Source of the DNA: Orobanche coerulescens
Lineage: Eukaryota > Streptophyta > Magnoliopsida > Lamiales > Orobanchaceae
NCBI GenBank assembly: GCA_033398695.1
Contig: CM065803.1
Coordinates: forward strand, 45,003,501-45,067,500
Direction of reading: 5' to 3'
Length of the DNA stretch: 64,000 bases
In this document: one piece after another, positions 1 through 10,933 of the stretch
How positions within the stretch are numbered: position 1 is the stretch's first letter
Layout of the letters: the number at the start of each line of letters is the position of its first letter
The notes under the pieces: model-generated
The model's input: the letters and a program-made list of their open reading frames with translations, nothing else
Databases searched by the model: none
Told to the model about the DNA's origin: nothing
Program-made: the position numbers and the translations under genes

Positions 1-1003
1 TAATATTCTTCGGAGGTTTCCAATCTCGGATAGCCTCCGTCTTCTGAGGGTCGACACGAACTCCGTATGATGAAATTATATGTCCGAGAAATGTCACTTC
101 GGACATCCAGAACTCACATTTGGAAAACTTTCCGTAAAGTTGCTCTCGTCTCAACACGTCGAGCATTTGATGAAGGTGAAACTCGTGCTCCTCTCGGTCA
201 CGGGAATAAATTAAAATGTCATCAATGAAGACAACCACGAACTGATCCAAATAGTCAATGAAAACCCAATTCATTAATTCCATGAATACCGCAGGTGCAT
301 TAGTTAACCCAAACGGCATTACCACAAACTCATAATGACCATAGCATGTTCAGAACGCCGTCCTTGCGATATCTGACTCTCGAATTCGCAACTGATGATA
401 TCCAGATCTTAAATCGATCTTGGAAAATACTGAAGCTCCCTGAAGTTGATCCAAAAGATCATCGATACGGGGTAGAGGATACTTATTCTTGATCGTCACC
501 CGGTTCAATTCCCAGTAATCAATACACAAGCGGAACGAACCATAATTCTTCTTGACAAATAACACTGGTGCTCCCCACGGGGACGCACTCGGTCGAATAT
601 AACCCTTCTCGGTCAAATCCTCTAATTGATTCTTCAACTCCTGCATTTCGGTCGGGGTCATCCGATACGGTGCCTTCGATATTGGGGGCGTACCGGGCTC
701 CAACTCAATCGTGAATTCCACATCTCTCTGTAAAGGCAAACCAAGTAACTCATATGGAAATACATCGGCATATTCTCTCACTACAGAAATATCCATCAAC
801 ATTACTGATGGTTTCTTGGTCTTGGTCATATAGCACCAATAAATGACACACCCCTGATTGAGTAATCTCACTGCTTTCATCAAGTTGATGACTCTCATAG
901 AACATCTGGGATTACCTCCCTGAAATACACATTCGACTCCATCGTCTGAAATGATAGTGACCATACGATTACGGACACTAATGACGGCATCGTGACGATC
1001 CAT
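1..1003 (-). pseudogene. Ty3/gypsy reverse transcriptase (broken, cut by window edge)
   Basis: This is the reverse transcriptase part of the pol polyprotein, which in a live element copies the genomic RNA into cDNA inside the virus-like particle. The conserved blocks are visible in order: the LCIDY...[16 protein letters not shown] block, then [14 protein letters not shown], then MPFGLTNAP, then the catalytic FIDD (the family YxDD box) near position 220, then FLGHIIS near position 75. The reading frame is open from 1003 down to an in-frame TGA at 350-352, where the family normally has arginine (CGA to TGA would explain it), and continues open to the window edge. It is in the same frame as the protease, separated from it by a TAG at 1004-1006. 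The RT fold is certain; loss of function is inferred from the stops. Confidence 0.9.
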
Positions 1004-1312
1004 CTAATCAATACCCAGAATGACGTCGTCTCTCGGTAAATCTACCACGATTAGCTCGGCTAACCAATCACGGCCATGAAGCTGAATCGGACAATCCTTA
1101 ATCTCACGATTCCCGATAATTCTTCTACCATCAGGTAGACCAATGACATAAGGCTCACAACTAGTAGCACTACCCAGACGTAGTCTACTCAAACATGACT
1201 CGAAAATGAATGAATGCGATGCACGAGTATCAAAAAGGTTACAAACAGGTTGAGATAGAATATTGAGTGTACCTGAGATCATTCGGGCCACTGGATCATC
1301 GGTCTTCTTCAT
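1004..1312 (-). pseudogene. Retrotransposon aspartic protease (broken)
   Basis: This is the aspartic protease that would cut the Gag-Pol polyprotein. The segment reads NLFDTRASHSFIF where active family members have D-T/S-G-A, so the catalytic glycine is replaced by arginine at about residue 30 of the segment. The downstream DVILGID block closes the protease fold. The next codon is TAG (1004-1006) where the family has tryptophan before the reverse transcriptase leader, and the frame then runs on into the RT segment. The active-site change and the stop codon each argue that this copy is inactive. Confidence 0.8.
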
Positions 1313-2628
1313 CTCATAAATTCGGGGCTTGCCGGCCCCCGAACCGGACGCTCCCGTCTAATAGCTCTTGGCTCTGCCTTTATTAGCTCCTGTCGTCTTG
1401 AATGACGCGGACTGATTGGCCTGATTCTGCACTGCTGAATGTCTCGGGGCCTGGGATGACGCTGGAGTAGGTTTAGAGTATCTTCGCAAAAATGTGCCTT
1501 ATGCCCAGCAATCCCACAGTTATGGCATGTGACAGTCTGCCTCGGACACTTGGTGCTGAAATGACCCTGTTCTTCACAGTTGAAATATGTGATGGCCAAA
1601 CAGGCCGCTCGTGACTGAGATTCCGCGGGTATAGGCGCCATAGGAGGTCGCTCAAAAAAGTAGAGCCCGCACGAGGTTTCTTGAAAGTGGCTTGGCTGCT
1701 GTCAGACTGATTACGATTCTTTGACTTCTTGCCAGCAGATGAAGGTTGTTGCTTAGCAATCTCCTTAGCAGTAAGCTCATAAGTAAGAGCTTTCTCAATA
1801 AATTCGTCCAGAGTGGTGCAATTGAGATTAAGCAACTGCATCCGCATTCGAGGCTTCAACCTCTTGCTGAAATACTTGATCTTGTCCGCCTCAGAGTGAA
1901 TAATGGACGAGGCGAAAGGAAGTAGCTCCTGAAATTTCTCCGCGATGGCGAGAACATCATCGTCCGCTGAGAGGTCGGGAGTGAGTAATTTTGACAACTT
2001 GGCCTCCCTGAGTGGGGCCGGATAATACCTCTCCATCATCAGAGTCCTGAATTGATCCCATGTACAAGATCTGTCGGTGGGCTTCAACGATAACCACGAA
2101 GAATGTGCACCCTTACCCAGATAGTAAGCCGCAACTGAAACTTTGTGTCACTCAGGACAGTCCACCATAGCAAACAGTTTCCCGAAATGCTCAAGCCAGT
2201 GAATGATATCCGCCGGATCAGATGAGCCCTCGAAGGTAGGTGGTCTCTGGCGAGATGTCACCAATGATACTACTCACACCCCTCTCTTGCCTCTGAGGTG
2301 GCGGCGGAGGAGCCTGTTGATTTTGAGTAGTTGAGTTATACATCGTCTCCATCAGTTGTGCCATCTGAGTCATTTGGGCCATCATGCCCTGCATAAAAGC
2401 GAGTGGATCAACCCGAACACCTTCTGACTGATCTATGTCCCGGGTATGACTCCCTGATAGTGAATGATTACATACAGGTGAATGAGTGGCAGCATCACTG
2501 CTCGATGAATTAGTATTATTCCTTGCATTAGCGCGTGTATTCACACGAGCTCTCGGGTTTCGGCCTGCACCACGACCTCTTCCCCCACGTTCTCTGCCAG
2601 TTCTTTCCATACTGAAGTGGAAAGTCAT
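1309..2628 (-). pseudogene. Ty3/gypsy gag with zinc knuckle (frameshifted)
   Basis: This is the capsid and nucleocapsid precursor. The first ATG is at 2628. The N-terminus is rich in Arg and Gly, followed by a Met/Gln-rich segment and a proline run. The Retrotrans_gag core is read at about 2190-1740 (tryptophan-containing SSWLSL and WDQFRTLMMERY blocks), then a basic linker. Near the C-terminus are two CCHC zinc-knuckle segments: one intact (C-x2-C-x4-H-x4-C, 1486-1527) and one just upstream whose first Cys reads Tyr. At least three frame changes are needed to read from 2628 to the protease. The order gag, knuckle, protease, RT on one strand is what the family predicts. Confidence 0.8.
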
Positions 2629-3093
2629 ATGATAATTATATATCTCGCATGAATATCACATTATGATTATGTTATGAAATGATGAAAATGAGCATACGCG
2701 CTCAAACATAATGATTACATGAATGATCAACTGAAGTGACGTGATTATCTGATGAAATTCTTGAAATGATTATCTTGAACAAGTTAACAAGATTAATGAT
2801 ATGATCCTCAAGATCAACAACTGAACAATGAAATGAACTGAGTGATTAATGAATTAACATGATCGACTTGATCAAAAATGAAAATGATGAATGAGGATTG
2901 TTGACTGTTGAATGATGAATGAGTGATTCTTATTGCCAAAAATTATATCATGGCATCAGAAATCTTACTGTTCTTTGGTCTGAGGGGCTCGGCTCTTGCA
3001 CAGGTCACACGTGACGTGAAAGTCCAATGATACTAGTCTGATGAACGATGATTTCAAATGAGACATGACTCAGAAGGTTGTATTTAAAACCAC
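2629..3093 (-). other. 5' leader of the Tekay-like element
   Basis: This is the untranslated region between the PBS and the gag start. It is low in complexity and rich in ATGA/AATG-type repeats. I see no ORF or RNA gene in it. Confidence 0.5.
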
Positions 3094-3105
3094 GCTCCGA
3101 TACCA
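3094..3105 (-). other. Primer binding site (initiator Met tRNA)
   Basis: The minus strand reads TGGTATCGGAGC. It differs by one base from the usual plant initiator-Met PBS TGGTATCAGAGC, and lies four bases inside the LTR end at 3110. It fixes the orientation of the element. Confidence 0.85.
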
Positions 3106-3109
3106 ACTC

Positions 3110-3714
3110 TGTAACACCCCAAACTAGGCGGATATTATAGTGCCGTGGACCCCCGACTGGGACCCACCAGGCAAGTGAAAATGAATGAATTAAGCGATAT
3201 AATTGTAGTACCGAACCACAGTATATCATTAATTACTCCGACGAGGAGTTTCATTACAACACACCCAAGATAATACCGAATACATGTATATTTTATATGA
3301 AGATAAAATATACAACACTGAATGAAATGAATATCCAAATGGAAGTCTGCAGCGGAAATAAAATAAAGAAAACACGAGTGAATGAAAGGACTGGGGGCCC
3401 CTACTAGTATCACTGGGACTCCTCACCGTCAGCATTCTCTTCCCGTGCCTTAGCCTTGCCATGACCTGAAAACAACATCCCCCAACGGGCCGCCATACGT
3501 AACAACAATCCTCAAGAGTTGAATAAACACAATCATGATATATCTTAATTATGAAATGAAGCTGAAGAGAGGCATCATAGTACGCCCGTAATGGTATGTG
3601 CAAGTGCACAAGAGAGTGTCCAGACACACCCATCCTTGTACCTAATTAGTCTCACGGAGGTACGTTATCATGTGCACAGTCCAATGTGTCGGTGAACGCA
3701 ACACGTGACCATCA
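3110..3714 (-). repeat. 5' LTR of Tekay-like element, inner (R/U5-side) part
   Basis: On the plus strand it begins TGTAACACCCC next to the PBS and breaks at the TSD (CATCA) of the inserted Tat-like element. The first 70 bases resemble the LTR ends at 53392 and 59547 and the reverse complement of those at 16637 and 49789, including the GTGCCGTGG...CCC block. The other part of the LTR resumes at 12032. Confidence 0.8.
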
Positions 3715-4812
3715 TGTTGTGTCAAGATTTATCCATCTCGACAGGCGATCGACTGCAAATCCGAGCGACCGAATCCACAACCAATCTTGCTACGGCGAAC
3801 GCGCCTAAACGGAGATGACAGTCCACCTTCGAGCATCTGGCGATCGACTCTCTAGGCGGTCGCCTTTGGCATCCAGCGACCGTCTCGGATGCCCGATCTA
3901 AGACGATCGTCCTACGCCACGAACTAGGCCTTCGTTCGTCAAAGTCCACGAGGACTGGATCTCAAAGCAGCTCCCATGTGCAGATCCGCGACAGGCGCCG
4001 CATTTCATGGATCGTTGACCACAGCCTATCACCACCCTATCACCTACCGACAAACCCGCCGAAAGGTATAAGGTAGGACCGCCCGTGACAGCGACTCAGA
4101 CGCGTGCAGGCTTCTCATTGGACCGCGCAGCTGGCTGCCAGCAACTCCTGTGGACTTTAAGAGGACCAACCCATGTGCTAAAAGACGATCGCCCGCTTAT
4201 TATAATACAGCAAAGGCGATCGCCCGGCATGTCACAGTCCTATAAATAGAGAATACCCAGCAACTGGTAAAATGTTCGCAATTCATTGCAATCAGTTGAA
4301 AAATCATTCCGAAAAGCATACAAACATAATTATTCTCAGGCTCCCGGCTTCCTCACCGGAATCTCCTTCAGGATTTCTCTCTCAGCACCTCTCAACCAGA
4401 AGACGGTCGGCAGAGGCCAGAAGTCTCCACAATTCAGATTCACAAGCCTCGGAGCTCAAATCCATAGCAACTACACGCCGTGAGAGACTGTTGATTTCTC
4501 ACGTCCGCCTCAGTTCATCAACGTTGTTACAAGAACTCACAGAGCATCACATCTGGTTCTTCCGGCAATCTACACGCTCACTATCTAAGATAACTAGAAT
4601 CGTTACACTCATTGTAATAGTATTCTAACATTAATATTTGTATCCCCGTATATTCGTATAAATAACATCTCGCGAGAGCATTCAAGCCCGGGACTCACAA
4701 CCCCGGCAAATATTGTGCTATTTACTTTCTCTATGGAAGTGCTCTCGCACTTTGTTTGCTATCCATCCATTCCAGCAATATCTATCTCCGGATAATATTT
4801 TGGGTAGCAACA
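3715..4812 (+). repeat. 5' LTR of Tat-like element
   Basis: It starts TGTTGTG and ends GCAACA, followed by the PBS. It is the same length as the 3' LTR. By eye there are about 14 differences in the first 235 bases and fewer beyond, so insertion is not very recent. U3 holds five CGATCG palindromes and a TATA box. Confidence 0.9.
3746..4250 (+). promoter_or_regulatory. LTR promoter: CGATCG palindromes and TATA box
   Basis: CGATCG occurs at 3746, 3841, 3904, 4186 and 4218. TATAAATAGA follows at 4241-4250, and the last palindrome ends about 18 bases before it. The same TATA is at 11460-11470 in the 3' LTR. The TATA box is a good match; a role for the palindromes is inference. Confidence 0.6.
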
Positions 4813-4814
4813 AT

Positions 4815-4830
4815 TGGCGCTATAAGGAGG
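4815..4830 (+). other. Primer binding site of Tat-like element
   Basis: TGGCGCTATAAGGAGG begins two bases after the LTR end. A TGGCGC start is typical of Tat/Athila elements. I cannot assign the tRNA with certainty. Confidence 0.65.
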
Positions 4831-4941
4831 GGAATCTCTTAACCTTCATTTTTATTCTTACCGTCCCGAAGAACACTCACTGTTCTCTGGGCATATACTT
4901 GAAGTGATACTCACTGCGCTTCAAAGAAAGCCTTCAGAATC

Positions 4942-6480
4942 ATGACGTCCGCCACTACATCGAAGAGAGCCACTCTCCAAACCGCCGGATGCCAAATCCC
5001 GGCTCAATTTGAGCCCCAGTCGACGGCAGAGGGAAGTCGCAGGAACGCAAGACTCTCGATCCCGCGCCTGAGGGGCGGCCCCAGCCTCTCACTCAATCAG
5101 ATACAAACTGCGGAACAGATCGAAGAGGCTATGGCCATCCTGAAGGAGCGACGGAGAGCATGCGCGACGCACGCTATAACTCCCTCAGCCATCCGCCATG
5201 TGGGCAAACGGAAGTTCAAGGGGCTACTAGGCGAGCGATCGTCAGAAATCCCCAAGTCACGAGAAAAGGCTCTCGCAAGGTCGGACGGTTCTGTATTCAG
5301 TCGCCTGGGGAGCGATCCATCATGGCGACCGGGGCATTCTGGCCCTAACCACGAGACGACGGATTCCGAGTCCGTCACCAGGAGTTCGGCCTATCCAACT
5401 CCCAGCCGAAGGCAGATCAGCCTCTTGGCACCCATTCCGAACGCCAGGGGGTCAGTACTAGACCGCCTCGGCTCCCGCTCCGAGTGGCTAGCTGCGAGCA
5501 GCCAGGCCACGGCGATGGCCGCTATGCAACGTCAGCTCGACGAGATGAAAGCACTCTTGGACACTGGGGCAAGCACCAGCAGAAAGATCGTCGGACCGAC
5601 CGAGCCACTCGCCGCCCACATCGAGCTCGCCCCCGTGCAACCAAGGATCGCTCCTCCCAAAACACCTCTATACGAAGGGAGGTCGGACCCCAAAACCCAC
5701 CTAAGTAAGTTCCGGATCTACATGACTGGGTGTGGGGCATCAGACTCTACCAAGTGCCGAATCTTCCCGTTAACATTGGGCGAGCTGGCCCATAGGTGGT
5801 ACGTCTCACTACCACCACGATCGATCATCTCCCTTGAGAAACTGGCGAATGACTTCACGTCGTACTTCGCCGCCAAGGTCGCCAGACCAGAAGGCCCCCA
5901 CCGCATGATGAAAATCAGGCAGGGGGAAGACGAATCCGGCGCGGACTACATCGACCGAGTGGACGAAATCGTCCTCACCGGCGAGCCCATCAGCGACGAG
6001 CTCGCTCTTTATTCAGTCCTGGGGGGATTCTACGGTCACTCACCCATGTTTAGGCATCTGACAAAGGATATGCCCCCAACTTACGCGATCCTCCGCGCTA
6101 AGGCTGCCGACTTTCTGGACAGACAGAAGCTGCTCACCATCCGCCTAGGCGAGGAAACGCCACCTCCTGTCCAAAAGACGACGATCTCCAAAACCAAGAA
6201 GGCAGTCGCCAAGCCACCCGGAGATTGCAAGACCTTCGAGGACATGGAAGCCCATCTCCTCCATACGTTCAACCGAACGCTGGCCCACATCTTCTACGCC
6301 GTCAAGGGGCGCGAACCGCTGAACAAGCCAAAGGCGATAAGGGACCATGGTCATTGGGACCACAATCAATATTGTGCCTACCATAAGAGTCTCGTCCACA
6401 GCACCAACCGATGTCGCGACCTCCTCAAACAACTCTGGAAATTGTTCGAAGAAGACAAGTTGGACAGCTTATTGGCTTAG
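4942..6480 (+). CDS. Gag polyprotein of Tat-like element
   Basis: This is the capsid protein of the element, 512 residues, expected to form cytoplasmic virus-like particles. The first in-frame ATG after the leader is used. The N-terminal 200 residues are basic and low in complexity. A Retrotrans_gag domain spans about residues 240-395, from PLYEGRSDP through the RWYVSLPP block to the YAILRAKA segment. Near the C-terminus (residues 478-491) is a C-x3-H-x4-H-x4-C motif, CAYHKSLVHSTNRC, the atypical zinc-binding motif typical of Tat/Athila Gag rather than a CCHC knuckle. The frame ends with TAG at 6478-6480 and is then open again to 6663, so the stop may be a mutation within a longer Gag. No protease or RT follows. 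The frame is otherwise unbroken, so packaging by proteins of a related autonomous element is possible (inference). Confidence 0.85.
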   Translation: MTSATTSKRATLQTAGCQIPAQFEPQSTAEGSRRNARLSIPRLRGGPSLSLNQIQTAEQIEEAMAILKERRRACATHAITPSAIRHVGKRKFKGLLGERSSEIPKSREKALARSDGSVFSRLGSDPSWRPGHSGPNHETTDSESVTRSSAYPTPSRRQISLLAPIPNARGSVLDRLGSRSEWLAASSQATAMAAMQRQLDEMKALLDTGASTSRKIVGPTEPLAAHIELAPVQPRIAPPKTPLYEGRSDPKTHLSKFRIYMTGCGASDSTKCRIFPLTLGELAHRWYVSLPPRSIISLEKLANDFTSYFAAKVARPEGPHRMMKIRQGEDESGADYIDRVDEIVLTGEPISDELALYSVLGGFYGHSPMFRHLTKDMPPTYAILRAKAADFLDRQKLLTIRLGEETPPPVQKTTISKTKKAVAKPPGDCKTFEDMEAHLLHTFNRTLAHIFYAVKGREPLNKPKAIRDHGHWDHNQYCAYHKSLVHSTNRCRDLLKQLWKLFEEDKLDSLLA

Positions 6481-7740
6481 CCGGAGCCCCTCCAATCTCC
6501 CAACACGATCGCCCGAGTCGAACGTGAACAGGCTGGAAAGCTCATGAGAGCCGACCCCTCGATCAACCTCGGCGACCGTATCTACATGCTTCAATTGAGA
6601 GAAGGGAACCTCGGACGTCTCTCCCCGATTTCCCACCTCATCAAACCAAAGGCTACTGCCTGAACAAACGCTTCGAAAAACCGGAGGACTCGTTCGCCAT
6701 CTACAGTTCATCATCTAACATGGTGGACTAAGGCACGAGATCGCCTCCCCCGCACAACGTACACTGTCGAAGGTCAGCATCTACATGACGATCCGAGGTA
6801 GAAGAGTGCAGCCATGGTCCTAGTAGTTGATGGAACCAACTGCTTCGGCCATGCAAGGTCCCTTTGGGCCACGATAGCCCGCCCTTCGTTTAAATACGAG
6901 GCCGGTGTAGTCTGAGGGCCCTCCAAAACTAATCAGTGGACACGCTCGCCCGCCCTCAAAGGTTCATCATCTAACTTGGTGGACCCGAACAATGCGACGC
7001 GTCCCTACCCCCGTCTCAACGTACACCGTCGAGGGTTGCCATCTTCATGGTGGGCCGAGGTGGAAGCAGAGCTAACAAGCCGCGGAAGTGGAGTTGATTA
7101 ATCTGACGACGCCCCGCGCAAGGAATCTTCCAGACCAAGACCGCACGCCCTTCGTTTAAATACGAGGCGAGGCGCAGCCTTCGGAGGACCCTACTAATTA
7201 AGTGAGTCATGAGAACTTAGCCATCAGACGGAATGTCGATCGTGCATAAGACACGGTCGTGGAGGTCGGTCCATTGAACTCCGCGATCGTGCACGGCTCC
7301 TCAAGACCGAGATGGATGGCTCCTTTCGAGGATTCGACAAATTTGAAGACCGCTCACTCAACGATTTATTTTCGTCCCCTTACTTGCACTAAGTGAACAA
7401 AAACAAGGGGGAAGAGTGCGGATCTACATATACAGCGATCGTCCATATTCAATCACATACGGAGATCGGCATTAGTCAGATGTTTGTGCAGCGATCGAAT
7501 TTGTTGTAAAAGTTATCTATATGAGTTTATCAATTCACGTAGACCTACACTTGCAGCAATCTCTCACACATTTGTACAAAGTCAAGCAAAAGACTCAAAA
7601 ATAGCAATCATTCAAGTGATAAATCGAAGAACCAAACATTCATTGCATTACTTGAAATCTCAAAGGTACATACATGGTCGCCCGAAGGCCTAAGTACTAC
7701 AGAAAGAAAGCTACAAATTACAAGGCAACAAGCTAAAACA
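6481..7740 (+). repeat. Non-coding spacer with imperfect 255-bp tandem duplication
   Basis: The spacer occupies the place where pol would lie. Two related units start at about 6707 and 6961: both contain TTCATCATCTAAC, a CGTACAC..GTCGA block, and GCCCTTCGTTTAAATACGAG (6881 and 7149). The rest, 7205-7740, shows no repeat or ORF that I recognise. I see no remnant of RT, RNase H or integrase on either strand. Confidence 0.65.
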
Positions 7741-7756
7741 TTAAAAGAGAAGTGCC

Positions 7757-10412
7757 TCAGGCCCCTGCCTGGCCTTCGCCTTCAGCCCCCGGATCTGTCC
7801 GCGACCCCTCGCCGGCCTGTGGAGCAGCCTCCCCATCCTCCGGAGCATCTGGATGAATAAGGTTCGCCGGGATCGGGTACCAGCACAGGTCCACACCGAT
7901 GTCTGCGAGATCCAAGATCGGCACGGAGAAGTCGGGATGAAGAGGATGCTCCAACGCATGCGCCTTGAAGTTTTCGGCTAGAGGGCCGACCTACAGTCCT
8001 CCTTTCTTAGCGGCTCGGAGTGAGTCAGTGTACGCCATATAATAGGCAAACTCACTGACGAACTCCACATTAAGAAAGGTATTGGCCTTGGTTGCCTCTA
8101 GCTCCCCCTTCAGCACCGCCATCGCCTGTTGCGAACCCTGAAGCTCAGCCTCCCTTGCAGCCGTCTATCCCCTCGACTCCACTAGATCGCTATTTATCCA
8201 AGCTATAGTCACCTTCAATCGATCGGCCTCCTTCTCAGCAGCCTTCTGCGACCGTACGGCATCTGTCATCCGGTCCCGAAATCGATCGACCGTCACCCGG
8301 GATTGCTCAACATCCTTTCTCGCCAGCTCAAGTTCATGGCTCTCCCGCTTGGATGCATCCATGGAGTCCTTCTCCATCGCCACGATCCTGTCAGCGAACT
8401 CGGCGTTCTCTTTTCGAGCCGCCTCGAGATTCGCCTGCAGGCGAGTAGTGGAAGGACGCCCCTCAAACTCCTGCACAGCCTGAGCATCCATTGTCGCAGC
8501 CTGAAGAGTGAGAGCGAATGCAGCCTGCATCGAACTCCCAGATCGCTGACGAGCGATTGCATCTAAGTTCGTCGTCCAGGCTTTCGGCAAAGCGTAAACG
8601 GCCCGGTTGACGTATAAAGGGATATCACAGGTTTGGCGAGGAGATCGGCTCGCTAAGAAATCCACCACCATCGGCGGGCAAGTTGGGTCAGTTGTACGGA
8701 CCCTGCATCAAAAAAACAGGAGTTAGCACATCTCCTACGCGAATGACAAGTTTCAACTCAACAAGCCATGTCTACCTCTCAACCCTCTCGGGGTCGCGAC
8801 CGAAGTACGGCTTCCCTCGAGGGGTCTGAGCATCGGCGATCGCCATCTCCCGTAAGAAAGCTGCGGAGGGAGTAGGATCGTTCTCCGTAGGAAGAACGGT
8901 GATCGGAGGCGCGGCGATCGGCACCTCGCTGGCAGGGGCAGAAACTGGAGTTTCTTCCGACCTCGGCCGTTTGCGGTTCATTCGAAGCCCCTCCTCAGGA
9001 ACTTCCTCTTCAGCCATGATCGGCTCCACGCGAGGCTCCACCTCCGGAATGATTGGTAACGCAACAGGAGGAGCCCGAGATGACTTCTTGTAGCGGAGAC
9101 GGTCTAAAACTCCAGGATTCGACATGGCTATCTCCAGTGGGGGCTCCAAAAAGCGAGGGAATCGAACCTCTACAATAAAGACAGTCGAACGACACTTAGA
9201 CATTTTCCTCGAGCAAGACGATCGCCAAGAAATTGAAGGTCGCAGAAACTCATACTTGATACCGAGAGATGTCTCGGGAAACGGAATAGCCGAGCCGACA
9301 ACCAACGACTCTCCTTGTTGATCCGGCTAGCATCCAGGTCGTCGTCAGACAAGCTCCGTATCCGCTCCCAGACAACCAGGAAATCAAAAGGCAGCTCCTC
9401 GATTGCCGGAATATGGAAACCTGCGATAACGAAATCAAATTAGATCAGTTCAGAATACATCCGAACAAAGGGAGAGTCTGAACCCTTACCCCCGAAAGCT
9501 AGTGGGGATCTCCAGCTCGCCCGTAAGATTGTCGCTCGAAGAAGCCTTCCACGCACTGGCGACCCAGAACCACTTCGCCGGGTCGCCCCGCGCCTTGTTC
9601 GGGACTCCGAGGATCACCCGACCGGATCGGCCTTTAATATGGTAACCTCCGACCGACCCTTTCTGAGCCGTCAGCTTGAACAGGTGGTTCATCTCCGACG
9701 GCGAAGGAAGGCGATATAGTCGGTGACCGCCGAACAAGGTGAGAATGCAGATTATCTAAAGCCAAATGTTCGGCGTCAACTGGAGTGGCGCCATGTTCCA
9801 GGCAGCCAGAAGATGTGAGACGGAGAATGACAAAGGAAATCGCAGCCCTGCCTCCATGATCGCTTCGTTCACGGCGACCATGCCATCCGGAGGCTGATCG
9901 GCCCGTTTATTCTCAGCCGGCACAAACAGATCCACGTCTGAAGGGACATGAAACCTCGTCCTCCAAATGGCCAGGTCCTTCCTGGTCTCCGAACTTCTGA
10001 TTTGGCCGAGAGACCATAGAGATCGCTGCGCAGCCCGGAATAGCGATCGCTTCGGAGGTTGATAAGGATTAGCGATCGAGTACTCCCGATAGTTGAACTT
10101 AGGAGACGGACCGGCCAACCTATCCATAATTTCAGCAAAAGCCAGATAGGCCCGGACGAAAGCACTGTGCTGCTCCCAGTGGGCCTTAATCGCCAGATCC
10201 CTCTCCATCTGCGAGCGCCTCCACTCGACCGCCGCCTCCTTGGCGACGTCAGCTTCATTAAACAACGCCTCGATTTTCGCAGGGTCAATTCTGGCCCGGA
10301 TAGCCTCGGCGGCCGTCTCCAGATGGAATCCCGCGGAGGATTCTCCCCAGGCAGCCGATGTCCCGGCGGCGGAGCTGGCGCCTGCTCCGTGTGATGATGA
10401 TGTTCCAGTCAT
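7757..10412 (-). pseudogene. Antisense spliced gene of Tat-like element (Transposase_28-like, coiled coil)
   Basis: This gene runs antisense to gag. Exon 1 is 10412-9490, intron 1 is 9489-9421 (GTAAGG..GCAG), exon 2 is 9420-8776, intron 2 is 8775-8703 (GTAGAC..GCAG), and exon 3 is 8702-7757. The N-terminal part resembles the plant 'putative gypsy type transposon' family (Transposase_28): a RFPLSFSVSHLLAAW block, then LTPNIW, then a Lys/Trp-containing block. Exon 2 encodes a Pro/Glu-rich linker. Exon 3 encodes a long acidic/basic coiled coil (about 8560-8170), then a PLHPDFSVPILD tail. Intron 2 joins in phase. Exon 2 needs a frame change near its start (9420-9310). Three in-frame TAG codons (9756-9758, 8165-8167, 7991-7993) break it. 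Function is unknown. Antisense extra ORFs at this position are known in Tat elements. Confidence 0.65.
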
Positions 10413-10563
10413 TCTCGAAGAAGAAAGGAGAAAAGGAGTTTTTTCTTACCCAAAGATGGAATCGATCGACGATCGGCAATCGGATCTCTCAGAAATATTC
10501 TTCAGCAAAATCCTTCTTTCTCCAGTAATAAACGCGTAAGGGTGTTAACGCTGCAACCTTACG

Positions 10564-10573
10564 CCCTTTTATA
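10564..10573 (-). promoter_or_regulatory. TATA box of the antisense gene
   Basis: The minus strand reads TATAAAAGGG about 150 bases upstream of the antisense ATG at 10412. It gives the antisense gene a promoter independent of the LTR (inferred from sequence). Confidence 0.55.
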
Positions 10574-10933
10574 GGAGGTAGAAGGGACTCCTGTGCAATT
10601 AAGGAAAATCTCAGGGGTCGAAAGTGCAAACATCGCAATTAATGCTCCCTTGAAACCCGCGACATGTCTTTTCAAGGACACGCCAGACGAGGAGTCACTA
10701 CTAACCGTCGGTATCCTCCAACAGGAACTCGACACGTGCGCGAAGACTTTTCCGCATCCATTATCATTTCCCGCTCATTTCAGTGACCGGCTAGGTCGTC
10801 CAAATTCTGAATCAAACCGATCAATGACGATCGCCAGATCAGTAAAGTGCAGAGTCACTCGTCATAATTCAGTGATCGCCAATGGAACCACCTCACCCCA
10901 CGTTTCCAATATCGGAGCGAGCTGGGGGGCAAT
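10574..10933 (+). other. 3' untranslated region with polypurine tract
   Basis: This stretch has no convincing coding content. It ends in GAGCGAGCTGGGGGGCAAT (10915-10933) directly before the 3' LTR, the polypurine tract that primes plus-strand synthesis. Confidence 0.65.

Noticed and set aside
4272..4628. 118-codon open frame in the 5' LTR of the Tat-like element, repeated at 11491-11847
   Set aside because: It starts just after the TATA box in LTR sequence, has no domain, and is present twice only because LTRs are duplicated.
5555..5585. LDTGAS motif in Gag, as in an aspartic protease
   Set aside because: It lies upstream of the Gag domain with none of the other protease blocks around it. 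A chance match is more likely.
9756..10412. A host gene on the minus strand independent of the retrotransposon
   Set aside because: It lies wholly between the LTRs of one element with a perfect TSD, and antisense genes at this place are known in Tat elements.
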